Of a DNA stretch of 64,000 bases, positions 9,084 through 17,436 are shown in pieces. The stretch is from Vibrio aerogenes (GTDB taxonomy: Bacteria; Pseudomonadota; Gammaproteobacteria; Enterobacterales; Vibrionaceae): contig NZ_AP024861.1 in NCBI RefSeq assembly GCF_024346755.1, positions 3,720,001-3,784,000 on the forward strand, read 5' to 3'. The first letter of the stretch is position 1, and each line of letters begins with the position of its first letter. The position numbers were made by a program, and so were the translations under genes. A model generated the notes under the pieces. The model did not search any database, was not told where the DNA came from, and saw only the letters and a program-made list of their open reading frames with translations.

Positions 9084-10229
9084 ATGAAAGTCGTCATCGC
9101 CCCTGATTCATTTAAAGAAAGTCTCAGTGCACAGCAAGTCTGTGAAGCTATTCGTACCGGTATGGTAAGAGTCTGGCCGGAGGCAGAATTTGTCTGTATA
9201 CCCGTCGCAGATGGCGGAGAAGGCACGGTGCAGGCGCTGGTTGATGCCACACAAGGTCAGATAGTTCACACCCGGGTCACCAGCCCGTTGGGTGAACAGA
9301 CTGATGCCTTTTATGGTTTGCTGGGCGACCAGCAGACTGCCGTCGTTGAGATGGCACAGGCCAGTGGCCTGCATTTGGTTCCCCGGGAACAACGCGACCC
9401 GAAGCGCACTACCAGCTACGGAACCGGACAACTGATTCTTCATGCGCTGGATCATGATGCCAGCCGTTTCATTATCGGGCTGGGTGGCAGTGCCACCAAT
9501 GATGGCGGTGCCGGGATGCTGTCTGCGCTGGGCGCCCGTTTTTTCAGTGATGACAAAGAAATTTTCCGCCCTTCGGGTCAGGATCTGGCAACGCTGACCC
9601 ATATTGATATCTCCGGTTTTGATCCCCGGCTCAGGCATTGTGACATCCAGGTGGCCTGTGATGTGGATAATCCACTTTGTGGTGAATATGGCGCGACCGC
9701 AATTTATGGTCCGCAGAAAGGCGCAACGGAAGCGGACATCGATTGGTTAGAACGCGGGCTATTACAGTTTGGCCGTCTGACAGAACAACTGACCGGTAAG
9801 CCCGTCATCAACCAACCGGGAGCCGGTGCTGCAGGCGGTATGGGCGCAGCTTTGCTGGCATATACACCAGCCATATTAAAACCGGGCACCGGGATTATTA
9901 CCACAACCGTCCGGTTATCTGAACATCTTGCAGATGCCGATCTGGTCGTAACGGGAGAAGGACGAATTGACCACCAGACCATTCACGGAAAAACCCCGGT
10001 TGGTGTTGCCTCAATCGCGAAACAGTATCATCTGCCGGTCATTGCGCTGGCAGGCTGCACCGGAAAAAATTACCAAGCGGTTTACCAGCACGGCATTGAT
10101 GCGGTATTTACCATTGTACCCGGTCCGGTCAGCTTATCTCAGGCGTTAACCACCGCCGCCGCTAATCTGACTGACACCGCTGAAAATATTGCCCGTATGT
10201 GGCAGCTTTCTGCGCCACGGGAGTCTTGA
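9084..10229 (+). CDS. Glycerate kinase, type I (GarK/GlxK family)
   Basis: 381 residues; phosphorylates D-glycerate with ATP, giving 2-phosphoglycerate in the GarK/GlxK group. The family's N-terminus (KVVIAPDSFKESLSA), the CIPVADGGEGT block, FIIGLGGSATNDGG and the GEGRIDHQTIHGK region are intact, and length matches. The ATG has GGAG seven bases upstream. It stands alone downstream of the intergenic region shared with a CitMHS transporter, so uptake and phosphorylation of glycerate may be linked. Enzymes making glycerate (tartronate semialdehyde reductase, glyoxylate carboligase) are not in the window. Confidence 0.93.
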   Translation: MKVVIAPDSFKESLSAQQVCEAIRTGMVRVWPEAEFVCIPVADGGEGTVQALVDATQGQIVHTRVTSPLGEQTDAFYGLLGDQQTAVVEMAQASGLHLVPREQRDPKRTTSYGTGQLILHALDHDASRFIIGLGGSATNDGGAGMLSALGARFFSDDKEIFRPSGQDLATLTHIDISGFDPRLRHCDIQVACDVDNPLCGEYGATAIYGPQKGATEADIDWLERGLLQFGRLTEQLTGKPVINQPGAGAAGGMGAALLAYTPAILKPGTGIITTTVRLSEHLADADLVVTGEGRIDHQTIHGKTPVGVASIAKQYHLPVIALAGCTGKNYQAVYQHGIDAVFTIVPGPVSLSQALTTAAANLTDTAENIARMWQLSAPRES

Positions 10230-10330
10230 GGTCATCGCTCCGTTCATAAACCTGCTGTTTATACACTTGCTTTTCATGAACTTCCCCTGTCCATGCCGTA
10301 CTTAAAAACCAGGCTTTATCGATAACGCAA

Positions 10331-10384
10331 TAAAAAAATGGCTTTTCTCATCACTGTGGGGGAGACAGAAATGATAAAAGCCAA
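10331..10384 (-). terminator. Terminator of the EthD-domain gene
   Basis: On the minus strand GGCTTTTATCA pairs with TGATGAGAAAAGCC around a long loop and is followed by ATTTTTTT. It lies in the convergent gap after glycerate kinase. Confidence 0.65.
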
Positions 10385-10463
10385 AGGATCCAAAACTAAA
10401 CAAAATGACTGACCGAATTACCTCCGGCACAGCGTTCTGAAGTCAGATTGCCGGATCAGCCAA

Positions 10464-11207
10464 TCAATAATCTTCATACACCGTAATTTCCCGGGCATAC
10501 ATAAAGAATGATTGTTCAGGGCAATAAAACGTTTTCTCCGGATCACTGTTAATTTCCAGTAATGCCTTTTCATAAGCCCTGAACATACCGGTACAACTCA
10601 TATTGTCGTACCAAAGGCTGGCAACGCCTTCATAGACAGGCACATCCAGCCCGCCAAAATAAGCCAGCATGTCATTAAACTCCGGGAGCTGATGATGATG
10701 CACGCAACGACGAACCGTTGCAGCCGCTTCAGGACATGAAGCCAACGCCTCAAGGTGCGCCGCTTTCCAGCGCGCAAAGAATGTCTCCAGATCCAGTCCA
10801 TCAGCCGCACGTAAAAAGTGCATGACTTTACCGCCACACCCGCTGGCTGGCTGAAGCACATCCTGCTCGACATCTTTAACCACCACACTTAAAGAATTCT
10901 TTTCATCACTGAAATTCTGTCCATCCGGACCAACAACGGTTTTCACGTACTCGTCGGAAAAAGTGTCCTGCATCGCACCGGCATCATCAAAACTTAACTC
11001 AGTCACAGAGTCCCGCACCGGTAGCAGGGAATGAGTCCGCTCAGCTGTTGTTCCAAATGCTGAATCTTCGACATGGTTCTGAACATATTTGCGAATAGTC
11101 AGTGGATTATCAGTCGTGATACGACCATGCACATGTTGAATATATGCAAAAAATTCACTCCGGGTCATCCCCGGTTTACGGGCTACAGCAGCAATCATTT
11201 TAATCAT
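10464..11207 (-). CDS. EthD-domain protein, two tandem domains
   Basis: 247 residues from ATG 11207, chosen for its AGGAG seven bases upstream. EthD domains are ferredoxin-like alpha/beta-barrel units seen in small dimeric proteins of degradative clusters. The N-terminal copy (about 1-110) has the usual MTRSEFFAYIQHVHGR start; the C-terminal copy (about 120-245) repeats the pattern with GLDLETFFARWKAAHLE and two His in CVHHHQLPEFND. The protein is therefore a fused dimer. Function is unknown; family members include monooxygenase-like and carrier-like proteins. It is divergent from a PaaX-type regulator 135 bases away, which probably controls it. The terminator on its 3' side indicates a single-gene transcript. 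Confidence 0.8.
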   Translation of the reverse strand: MIKMIAAVARKPGMTRSEFFAYIQHVHGRITTDNPLTIRKYVQNHVEDSAFGTTAERTHSLLPVRDSVTELSFDDAGAMQDTFSDEYVKTVVGPDGQNFSDEKNSLSVVVKDVEQDVLQPASGCGGKVMHFLRAADGLDLETFFARWKAAHLEALASCPEAAATVRRCVHHHQLPEFNDMLAYFGGLDVPVYEGVASLWYDNMSCTGMFRAYEKALLEINSDPEKTFYCPEQSFFMYAREITVYEDY

Positions 11208-11342
11208 TTTCTTCTTTCTCCTGGTGAGCATGCCGGGACTTTGATGTAATTTACCGGAACAAAAGCATTCTTATCTGAATTGTTTAATGATACATTTTTT
11301 TACTATATTCAAAAAAGTGTTACATGTCAAAGAGAGGTTCTC

Positions 11343-12179
11343 ATGGTAACGGAAGAGAAACAACATGATGATTACGGTAGTACCCAGAGTCTTTTGCTGA
11401 CTTTATTTGCCCTGTTTGTCTATGATCATCCCACACGTCACGCGCTCCAGACCCGAATTATTCTCGCAGCACTTGAAGATGCAGAGATTCAGGAAAGCAC
11501 CCTCAGAATTACCATCAACCGCATGGTAAAACGTAACCTCCTCAGCCGGGAACGCATCGGACGCATCAGCGCATTTAGTCTGACTGAATCAGGAGAAGCT
11601 CTGCTGTCACGCGGCAGAAACCGGATTTTTTCAGCCTATCCATTTGGCAGACACCAGGATCAATGGACACTTTTAAATTATGCTGCCAGCTTGCCTAAAT
11701 CATTACGCTATCAGTTTGAAACCCGGCTTCAGTGGGGTGGTTTTTCAGCACTCGATAACCGGCTCTGGATTGCTCCGGGCGATATTGATGCAGCAGAACT
11801 TATCGGTCATATTCTGAGTGATGAAGAATTAGCGTCACTGAATATTTTTCAGGCGAAAATTGTGCCGGAGAGCAAGCGAAAGAAAATCATTACCACCGCC
11901 TGGGATTTGGTACATATTCGTCAGGCTCATGAGCGGTTTATTGCGACCTGGGCACCGGAATCAGCAGACCATCTGCCTTCACTGTCAGCGTTTATCCGCT
12001 TATTTAATGACTGGGTTTATTTATTGAGAACAGATCCGGGTCTGCCCGTCACAGACCTTGATCCAGACTGGCCCTCAATCCGTTCTGAAGGGGTTTTCAA
12101 ACAACTGTATCATCCATGGCGAAGCGCCGCAGAAAAGCAATTTCATCAGATTGAATCAGCGATCCTGAAAGCCGGTTAG
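11343..12179 (+). CDS. PaaX family transcriptional regulator
   Basis: 278 residues from ATG 11343 (GAGAGG ribosome-binding site); 21 further in-frame codons upstream lack a site. The N-terminus is a winged helix (about 20-95; ESTLRITINRMVKRNLLSRER), then a central region and a C-terminal helical domain, as in PaaX, the phenylacetyl-CoA-responsive repressor. Divergence from the EthD gene suggests control of that gene and itself. No phenylacetate genes are nearby, so the ligand is unknown and may not be phenylacetyl-CoA. I saw no clear palindromic operator in the shared AT-rich region. Confidence 0.8.
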   Translation: MVTEEKQHDDYGSTQSLLLTLFALFVYDHPTRHALQTRIILAALEDAEIQESTLRITINRMVKRNLLSRERIGRISAFSLTESGEALLSRGRNRIFSAYPFGRHQDQWTLLNYAASLPKSLRYQFETRLQWGGFSALDNRLWIAPGDIDAAELIGHILSDEELASLNIFQAKIVPESKRKKIITTAWDLVHIRQAHERFIATWAPESADHLPSLSAFIRLFNDWVYLLRTDPGLPVTDLDPDWPSIRSEGVFKQLYHPWRSAAEKQFHQIESAILKAG

Positions 12180-12202
12180 CCATGAGGCGCTTGACTTCCA
12201 GA

Positions 12203-12234
12203 GCATACAGCCCGCACGGATTCGGGCTGTATGC
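12203..12234. terminator. Perfect 12-bp hairpin between convergent genes
   Basis: GCATACAGCCCG / CGGGCTGTATGC with an 8-base loop. There is no T run on either side, so it is a possible rather than canonical terminator for the PaaX-like gene and qorB. Confidence 0.55.
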
Positions 12235-12250
12235 GTTCAACCCGCGACAC

Positions 12251-13105
12251 TCAGGCCAATGCGGCTTTTAAAGCATCTTTTAACGATGTGGTCGGATGAC
12301 CAATCAACCCTGACAGCGTTTTACTGTCATCAAACAACGCACCTTTTGATGCACCAATATCAGAGTTCGCCAACACCTGAGCAAATCCTTCCGGCAGGCC
12401 CATCTCTGTCAGTACTTTCACATACTCCTGCTCTGGCAGTTCCTGATAAACCACAGGTTTACCGTAGACTTCCGCCACAGCCGCCGCGTATTCAGCCAGT
12501 GTTACTGCTTCATCACCAGCCAGCTCATACACTTTTCCGGCATGGCCTTCTGTCGTCATCACAACGGCAGCAGCCTCAGCATAATCGGCCCGGCTTGCCA
12601 TCGCATATTTACCGTCACCGGCACAACCTAATACTGCACCATGCTCAACCGCCATCGCCGCAGTGCCGGTGTAGTTTTCCAGATACCAGCTGTTACGCAG
12701 CAATACATAAGGAATGCCGGACTCTGCCAGCATCGCTTCTGTTGCATTATGCTCATCGGCTAACATCATCAGCGAAGCATCTGATTTCAGTAAACTGGTA
12801 TAAGCCAGCAGCTCTACACCCGCTTCTTTTGCTGCGTCAATGATATTCTTATGCTGAGGAGCCCGCTGCCCTACTTCGCTGGAAGACACCAGCACAACTT
12901 TGTTCACACCAGCAAATGCTGCCGCCAGAGATGCGGTGTCATTATAGTCAGCCTGACGAACCACAATACCGGCATCTGCCAAATCCTGTACTTTCTCTGG
13001 TGAACGTACAGCGGCAACAATCTGATTCGCCGGTACACCTTTATCCTGTAATGATTGAACAATCAAACGACCAAGCTGGCCTGAGGCACCTGTTACTAAA
13101 TACAT
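12251..13105 (-). CDS. qorB: NAD(P)H:quinone oxidoreductase QorB (YtfG-like)
   Basis: Atypical short-chain dehydrogenase family (NmrA-like Rossmann fold), 284 residues; E. coli QorB is 286 and reduces quinones with NADPH. Start at ATG 13105 with GGAG six bases upstream (a GTG one codon earlier is less likely). The nucleotide-binding loop is TGASGQLG (residues 5-12), and the family stretches VRQADYND, SSSEVGQRAPQH, AYTSLLKSD and GALFDDSKTLSGLIGHPTT are conserved. It is divergent from an HxlR regulator, the same arrangement as ytfG-ytfH in E. coli. Likely quinone- or redox-inducible. Confidence 0.93.
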   Translation of the reverse strand: MYLVTGASGQLGRLIVQSLQDKGVPANQIVAAVRSPEKVQDLADAGIVVRQADYNDTASLAAAFAGVNKVVLVSSSEVGQRAPQHKNIIDAAKEAGVELLAYTSLLKSDASLMMLADEHNATEAMLAESGIPYVLLRNSWYLENYTGTAAMAVEHGAVLGCAGDGKYAMASRADYAEAAAVVMTTEGHAGKVYELAGDEAVTLAEYAAAVAEVYGKPVVYQELPEQEYVKVLTEMGLPEGFAQVLANSDIGASKGALFDDSKTLSGLIGHPTTSLKDALKAALA

Positions 13106-13190
13106 CACTTTCTCCTTTCATCTTCTGCCAGAAAATGTCTCTGCCAGAAACGATGCTGTTGGTTAATTGTCCGGATTATAGTAAGCTTCA

Positions 13191-13227
13191 TACTTACCAA
13201 ATGTAAGTACTAACCAAAAAGTAAGTA
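13191..13227. promoter_or_regulatory. Candidate HxlR operator between qorB and its regulator
   Basis: TACTTAC (13191-13197) and GTAAGTA (13203-13209) form a perfect 7-bp inverted repeat with a 5-base centre. A third GTAAGTA follows at 13221-13227, 18 bases on, ending at the regulator's start codon. The form resembles TACT-N-AGTA operators of HxlR-type redox sensors such as YodB. Confidence 0.65.
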
Positions 13228-13664
13228 TGGAAATAAATTCAAAAAACAGTACAAAAGAGCAGATTCAGATGATGGCACACATGGGGGGCGCAAACGTGCT
13301 TGCGCCGGAATGCCCTTCCCGCGAAGTTCTCCGCCATATCAGCGGGCGTTGGGGGGCTCTGGTTTTCTGGGCACTACGCGACGGGGAAAAACATCGCTTC
13401 AGTGACATTCGCCGCACCATTCGCGGCATCAGTGAAAAAATGCTGTCACAAACACTACAACACCTTGAATATGATGGGTTTGTTGAACGGACGGTTCACC
13501 CGGTCGTGCCGCCACATGTGGAATATCACCTGACCCCACTGGGCGCTGAGTTTGGCTCCCGGATAGCAGAACTCATCACATGGCTGGAAGGGAATTTCAT
13601 ACAGATTCTCGAAGCCCGGGGAAAAGCAGATGAAGCACCGGCAAGAGGGAACGCAGCGAAGTGA
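13227..13664 (+). CDS. HxlR family transcriptional regulator (YtfH/QorR-like)
   Basis: 145 residues, winged-helix HxlR domain at about 30-125: CPSREVLRHISGRWGALVFW, DIRRTIRGISEKMLSQTLQ and VEYHLTPLG. The single N-terminal Cys (in APECPSREVL) is at the position used by redox-sensing members, which lose DNA binding on oxidation. The partner qorB is divergent, so autoregulated, quinone-responsive repression is likely. The start is uncertain: ATG 13227 has only a weak ribosome-binding site, and internal Met codons near 13269 would remove a poorly conserved 14-residue tail. A tandem array of short repeats starts eight bases after the stop. Confidence 0.9.
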   Translation: MEINSKNSTKEQIQMMAHMGGANVLAPECPSREVLRHISGRWGALVFWALRDGEKHRFSDIRRTIRGISEKMLSQTLQHLEYDGFVERTVHPVVPPHVEYHLTPLGAEFGSRIAELITWLEGNFIQILEARGKADEAPARGNAAK

Positions 13665-13671
13665 GCTGCTG

Positions 13672-13774
13672 CTTGTTTTTAAGAACCGCCTGTTTTGAAG
13701 AACCGCCTGTTTTTAAGAGCTGTCTGGTTTTTAAGAACTGCCAGTTTTTCAGAACGGCTTGGCTTTCAGAACGA
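13672..13774. repeat. Degenerate tandem array, about 17-18 bp x 6
   Basis: Units vary around CTGTTTTTAAGAACCGC; six consecutive copies with substitutions and single-base length changes. It begins 8 bases after the HxlR regulator's stop and ends before the convergent YdcZ-family gene. No spacers, so not a CRISPR. Confidence 0.85.
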
Positions 13775-13807
13775 TTGCACAGGCAGGACTATACCTTATT
13801 TTCTCAA

Positions 13808-14272
13808 CTATTCCCCGAACCAGCGATGTCCGAATGTAAACAGGACCAATCCGCAGACCATCAGTCCCATCCCGGCAAACTTCCACCAGTGCGCCGGCCT
13901 GACAGACATTTGAATTAAGCCAAAATGATCGATCGCCATACCGGTGATCATCTGACCCACAATAAAAAGAAACATGGTGTTCGCAACACCCAGCTTCTGC
14001 GCCAGTAAGACCGAAGTAAACACGATGCCGGCGCCGATAGCCCCGCCAAACCAACGCCACAATGGTTGCTGCCCCAAACCATTCGTCACCTGATGCCAGT
14101 CTGAAAGAAACCCGGCAATGACCGCCAGACAAACAGAGCCAACCGCAAATGAAATCAGCGCAGCGACAACGGGTTGATCGCCAAGACCACTGCTCAAACG
14201 GCTGTTCACCGCGGCCTGAACTGACATACCAGCGCCAGCCAGTAAAGCAATGACAAGATAGACTGTATTCAT
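13808..14272 (-). CDS. DMT superfamily membrane protein, YdcZ (DUF606) family
   Basis: 154-residue inner-membrane protein with about five hydrophobic helices. The N-terminus NTVYLVIALLAGAGMSVQAA and the region PVVAALISFAVGSVCL are typical of the DUF606/YdcZ group of small drug/metabolite-transporter relatives; substrate unknown. Start at ATG 14272 with AGGAA six bases upstream. The frame stays open for 45 more codons upstream through a tandem DNA array, but that stretch has low-complexity Asn/Lys/Tyr content and is not expected in the protein. It is flanked on both sides by short tandem arrays, an unusual setting. Confidence 0.85.
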   Translation of the reverse strand: MNTVYLVIALLAGAGMSVQAAVNSRLSSGLGDQPVVAALISFAVGSVCLAVIAGFLSDWHQVTNGLGQQPLWRWFGGAIGAGIVFTSVLLAQKLGVANTMFLFIVGQMITGMAIDHFGLIQMSVRPAHWWKFAGMGLMVCGLVLFTFGHRWFGE

Positions 14273-14313
14273 GAAGGTTCCTGTATCATCCGCTCGTGCG
14301 AAAAGTTGAAATG

Positions 14314-14421
14314 ATCCATTGCTCTTATAAGATCCATTGTTCTTATAAAACGGTTTGTTCTTATAAAACAGTTTATTCATATAAAACAATTTGTTCTGAT
14401 AAACCAAATTATCCGGATAAA
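14314..14421. repeat. Tandem array, exactly 18 bp x 6
   Basis: Six contiguous 18-base units varying around AACAGTTTGTTCTTATAAA. Copies 3-5 are most alike; the outer ones are more diverged. Because the unit is divisible by three, the minus-strand frame stays open into the YdcZ-family gene. Confidence 0.9.
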
Positions 14422-14464
14422 CGAAACAACAGCAACATCAAACATTCATTTCAGGACTTACCTC

Positions 14465-14498
14465 TAAAAAAAGACACCACCTGCATCAGGTGGTGTCT
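14465..14498 (-). terminator. Terminator of the first M35 protease gene
   Basis: Perfect 12-bp stem AGACACCACCTG / CAGGTGGTGTCT with a 3-base loop, followed on the minus strand by seven T. Confidence 0.9.
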
Positions 14499-14527
14499 GT
14501 ATCAATATATCGGTTGACGCTGAACAA

Positions 14528-15619
14528 TTACTGATTGAATGGATTCTCAGCAAAGTACTCATGTGTATCAGCATTCATCACAGCTTTATCCGGTGAACTG
14601 GCTGCCAGACTTCTTACAGCAGACATACCATAGACGTAATCATCTGTGCCGCCATTGACGGTAAAGTGGCTCATTTCATGAACAAGTGTGCCTGATTGTG
14701 AATCCGTGCCCTTGGTCGGAGAACCCCAGAACGCATTACAAATGTGGATATGGTAAGGCTGATTCGGATACACGTATGCATACGCATCATATAATTGTGG
14801 ATCACAGTAGCAATCCATCGTGACCGCACTTTTTGTATAGGCATCATGAATTTTATAGAAATGATCAGTCACTTTTGTATAACGGGCTTTGGTATAAGCA
14901 CCAAACCAGGTTTTATACCGGGCAGACTGATCGCCTTTATACCAGTAATCATAAAGGTGAAGTGCCGCATCATAGCTTATCTCCTGAGCGGCTTTCACAG
15001 CATTGCTCAGCGTCGATTTTTTGCTGTTTGAGCAGTTACCGGTGAAATTCAGGCTGAATTTCGCACTGGCCGCTTTAGCCGTCTGAATTTTACTCAACAG
15101 CTCTGTCTTCGGGCCTGGCCCATCCACCCAGAACGAGACGTTGTTTGATTCTAATTTTTGCAAACCTTCTTTTGCTTTTGAACGTGCGCCGGAAGTTTGT
15201 TTGATTAATCCAAAGGCATCAACATCATACTGAACGCTATATGTCCCCGTCTGGGTCATGTCATAAAATGAAGATAAATCAAATGACTGAGTGATCGTTT
15301 CACCCGCGGCCAGCTGAATATAATCGTCTTCCTGAGGTGCAGGACGTTTTACAACAGGCCCGGTATAAGCGACTGCGTCCCCATCAACGGTCACATCAAA
15401 CGCATTATTCTGTAATTTTGCATCATTGATCAGATACCAGCTTAAAACTTTGACATCATCCTGACTTGTATTTGTGATTGTCAGATTAACCTTCACGTCA
15501 CTGTTTTTATCGAATGACTGATCTGCTGGTGTAATTGTAACTTCCAAAGAATGAGCAAATGCCAACGACGATATACTCCCCAGTGCAGTAGCGAGTACTA
15601 ATTTTTTGATGTTGTTCAT
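14528..15619 (-). CDS. Secreted M35 (aspzincin) metalloprotease, copy 1
   Basis: 363 residues with a Sec signal peptide (MNNIKKLVLATALGS..., cleavage after AFA near residue 22). An N-terminal beta-rich propeptide-like region (about 25-170) is followed by the deuterolysin/peptidyl-Lys metalloendopeptidase domain. The zinc site is complete: HEMSH (H314, E315, H318) and the aspzincin GTXDXXYG motif (GTDDYVYG, D327). Cys pairs such as NCS, CYCD and ICNAF suggest disulfides. Nearest known relatives by pattern are Aeromonas AsaP1 and fungal Lys-specific peptidases, so secreted protein degradation or a toxin role is likely. A tandem paralogue lies upstream, but each copy has its own promoter. Confidence 0.92.
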   Translation of the reverse strand: MNNIKKLVLATALGSISSLAFAHSLEVTITPADQSFDKNSDVKVNLTITNTSQDDVKVLSWYLINDAKLQNNAFDVTVDGDAVAYTGPVVKRPAPQEDDYIQLAAGETITQSFDLSSFYDMTQTGTYSVQYDVDAFGLIKQTSGARSKAKEGLQKLESNNVSFWVDGPGPKTELLSKIQTAKAASAKFSLNFTGNCSNSKKSTLSNAVKAAQEISYDAALHLYDYWYKGDQSARYKTWFGAYTKARYTKVTDHFYKIHDAYTKSAVTMDCYCDPQLYDAYAYVYPNQPYHIHICNAFWGSPTKGTDSQSGTLVHEMSHFTVNGGTDDYVYGMSAVRSLAASSPDKAVMNADTHEYFAENPFNQ

Positions 15620-16046
15620 TACTATTTATCTCTTATTAATTTTTATATGAATTAGGTTATTACCTGAATAATAAATTGAATTATATGAAAGGAATAAAAT
15701 TCATAAAAAAGACTATTTCTTATCCAATCTCTTTGTAAAGAAATATTTTAAGCCACTCAGGTTTATTTGAGCGACATAAAATAATTAGCCCCTTTTAAAA
15801 ACAGAATAAACTATAGATAATATTATCTTCAATAATACAAGAATAATAACATTATATAGAATCATTGAATTAAAATAATATAATTTACTGATAATACGAT
15901 TCAGAATTAATATTTACAGAATAAAATACCCAATGAAAGACCTGATATTCAGTTAATTAAAATATACTTATACAATAATTAAAAAATTCAAATGAAACCG
16001 CTTACATTAATTGATAAATATTCATACAATTCACATAAAAAACGAT
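15620..16046. other. AT-rich spacer between the two protease genes
   Basis: 427 bases without a convincing gene. It holds the promoter of copy 1 and a long AT-rich 3' region of copy 2. I see no strong terminator for copy 2. Confidence 0.6.
15712..15739 (-). promoter_or_regulatory. Probable promoter of M35 copy 1
   Basis: On the minus strand TTTACA (15739-15734), 16-base spacer, AATAGT (15717-15712), followed by CTTTTTTAT. The same -35, spacing, -10 and following bases occur before the paralogous gene although the spacer has diverged. Confidence 0.65.
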
Positions 16047-17132
16047 TTATTTCAAGGCCGGTGTGTTTTCAGAAAAGTATTCGTGATTATCAGCATTCAT
16101 GATTGCTTTATCTGGATCGAGCACCGCAAGCCGTTTCGCCCGGTAATGCCCATAAGCATAATCATACGTTCCGCCATTTACCGTAAAATGACTCATTTCA
16201 TGAATCATTGTCCCGGATCGGGAATCATGGCCAGTTAAAGGTGCTGACCAGAATGCCTGACATAAATGGATATGATATGGCTGGTTTCTGTACACATAAG
16301 CATAGGTTCTCAGTAACTTTTCTTTACAAAAGCAATCTATTGTCAGGTGCTTATAATTCAGCGCATCAGACAACAAATGAAAATGGTCTGCGACTTTGGC
16401 AAAGCGGGTTGCAGAATAATCACCAAACCAGGTTTTATAACGGATACCAGCCTTATCTGGCTGCCAGTTTTGATCTAAATAACTGCCCGACTCCCGGCCC
16501 ATTTGACGTGCTGTGACCAACGCATCCTGAATTATCACTTTCTGGCTGTTGGAACAGTTTCCAAGATAAGAAAGCCCCTGATTAATATTTAATGCTGATG
16601 TATTCAGTTTGCTCAAAACGTTATATGGCAAATCAATCCCGTCCATCCAGAACGATAAATCATTAGAGACTAACTCTTCATCGGCATTCTGTTTTATTTT
16701 TGTTTTCAGTGCTGAAACTTCCTGAATCACTCCCGGCACATTCACATGATATTGAATATGATATATGCCAGCCTGAGTCATATCATAATATGCCGATAAA
16801 TCGACAGTCTGGATCACCGAAGCAGAAGGTGCCAAATGAATATAATCTCTTTCTTCAGGTAAACCTCTTTTTGCGATAGGCCCTGAATAATCAACGGCCT
16901 GACCATCGAGGAAAACCGAAAAAATATCACTCTGTAATTCAGCATCTCCGGCCAGATACCAGTTCAGTATTTTCAACTCATTCTGACTCAGGTTTGTTAT
17001 TTTAACCCTGACTTCAGCACCATTATTTTTTTGATTGACCGGCTCTATCCGGATACTGACAGGCTGAGCCTGAGCCAAAGAAAAAACGCCCGCCAGCACA
17101 GTGGCCAGGGATAATTGATTCATACAATTCAT
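16047..17132 (-). CDS. Secreted M35 (aspzincin) metalloprotease, copy 2
   Basis: 361-residue paralogue of the preceding protease, in tandem and same orientation. Signal peptide ends near LAQAQ (about residue 22). Zinc site intact: HEMSH starting at H311 and GTYDYAYG. The two proteins share motif order throughout (SWYL/NWYL, YYDMTQ, FWMDG, RYKTWFG, AYVYRNQPYHIHLC) but are diverged along the whole length, so the duplication is not recent. The alternative start at ATG 17123 (MNQLSLA) would also give a functional signal peptide; 17132 has the better AGAG site. Expression may be coordinated through the shared promoter form. Confidence 0.91.
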   Translation of the reverse strand: MNCMNQLSLATVLAGVFSLAQAQPVSIRIEPVNQKNNGAEVRVKITNLSQNELKILNWYLAGDAELQSDIFSVFLDGQAVDYSGPIAKRGLPEERDYIHLAPSASVIQTVDLSAYYDMTQAGIYHIQYHVNVPGVIQEVSALKTKIKQNADEELVSNDLSFWMDGIDLPYNVLSKLNTSALNINQGLSYLGNCSNSQKVIIQDALVTARQMGRESGSYLDQNWQPDKAGIRYKTWFGDYSATRFAKVADHFHLLSDALNYKHLTIDCFCKEKLLRTYAYVYRNQPYHIHLCQAFWSAPLTGHDSRSGTMIHEMSHFTVNGGTYDYAYGHYRAKRLAVLDPDKAIMNADNHEYFSENTPALK

Positions 17133-17436
17133 TTTATTATCTCTTAATCAATGTTAATAAAATTAGCTATTTTTTGAATGGAATAAAATCATGTGAAATG
17201 ATAAATAAGCGGGAAAAAAGACTATTCTCCGGTGTTCTGTTATGTAAAGTTTTATTTCAGGTAAGCGGATAATATGAGAGACGCTGTGAATAAAATAAAA
17301 AACATAAAAACAACCCTCATTATAATGCAGTCAGACTATAAACAAACCACACCAATAAGGTTATATAAATAAATTATGATGAACTGGTTTTATATGATAT
17401 TTCACTGTTTTTCATTTGATAAATTTAACACCAGAT
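17133..17436. other. AT-rich upstream region of M35 copy 2
   Basis: 304 bases with the promoter of copy 2 and, at its far end, the 3' side of the Lrp-type gene. No coding region seen. Confidence 0.6.
17221..17248 (-). promoter_or_regulatory. Probable promoter of M35 copy 2
   Basis: TTTACA (17248-17243), 16-base spacer, AATAGT (17226-17221), then CTTTTTT. Conserved with the promoter of copy 1. Confidence 0.65.

Noticed and set aside
12259..12843. 194-residue plus-strand gene inside qorB
   Set aside because: Antisense shadow, rich in His/Gln/Pro, while qorB matches its family over its full length.
13808..14407. Longer YdcZ-family protein starting at 14407
   Set aside because: The added 45 residues are the translation of a tandem array and of low complexity; ATG 14272 has a good ribosome-binding site and the conserved family start.
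13672..14421. CRISPR array
   Set aside because: Units are contiguous, degenerate and 17-18 bp with no spacers; no cas genes in the window.
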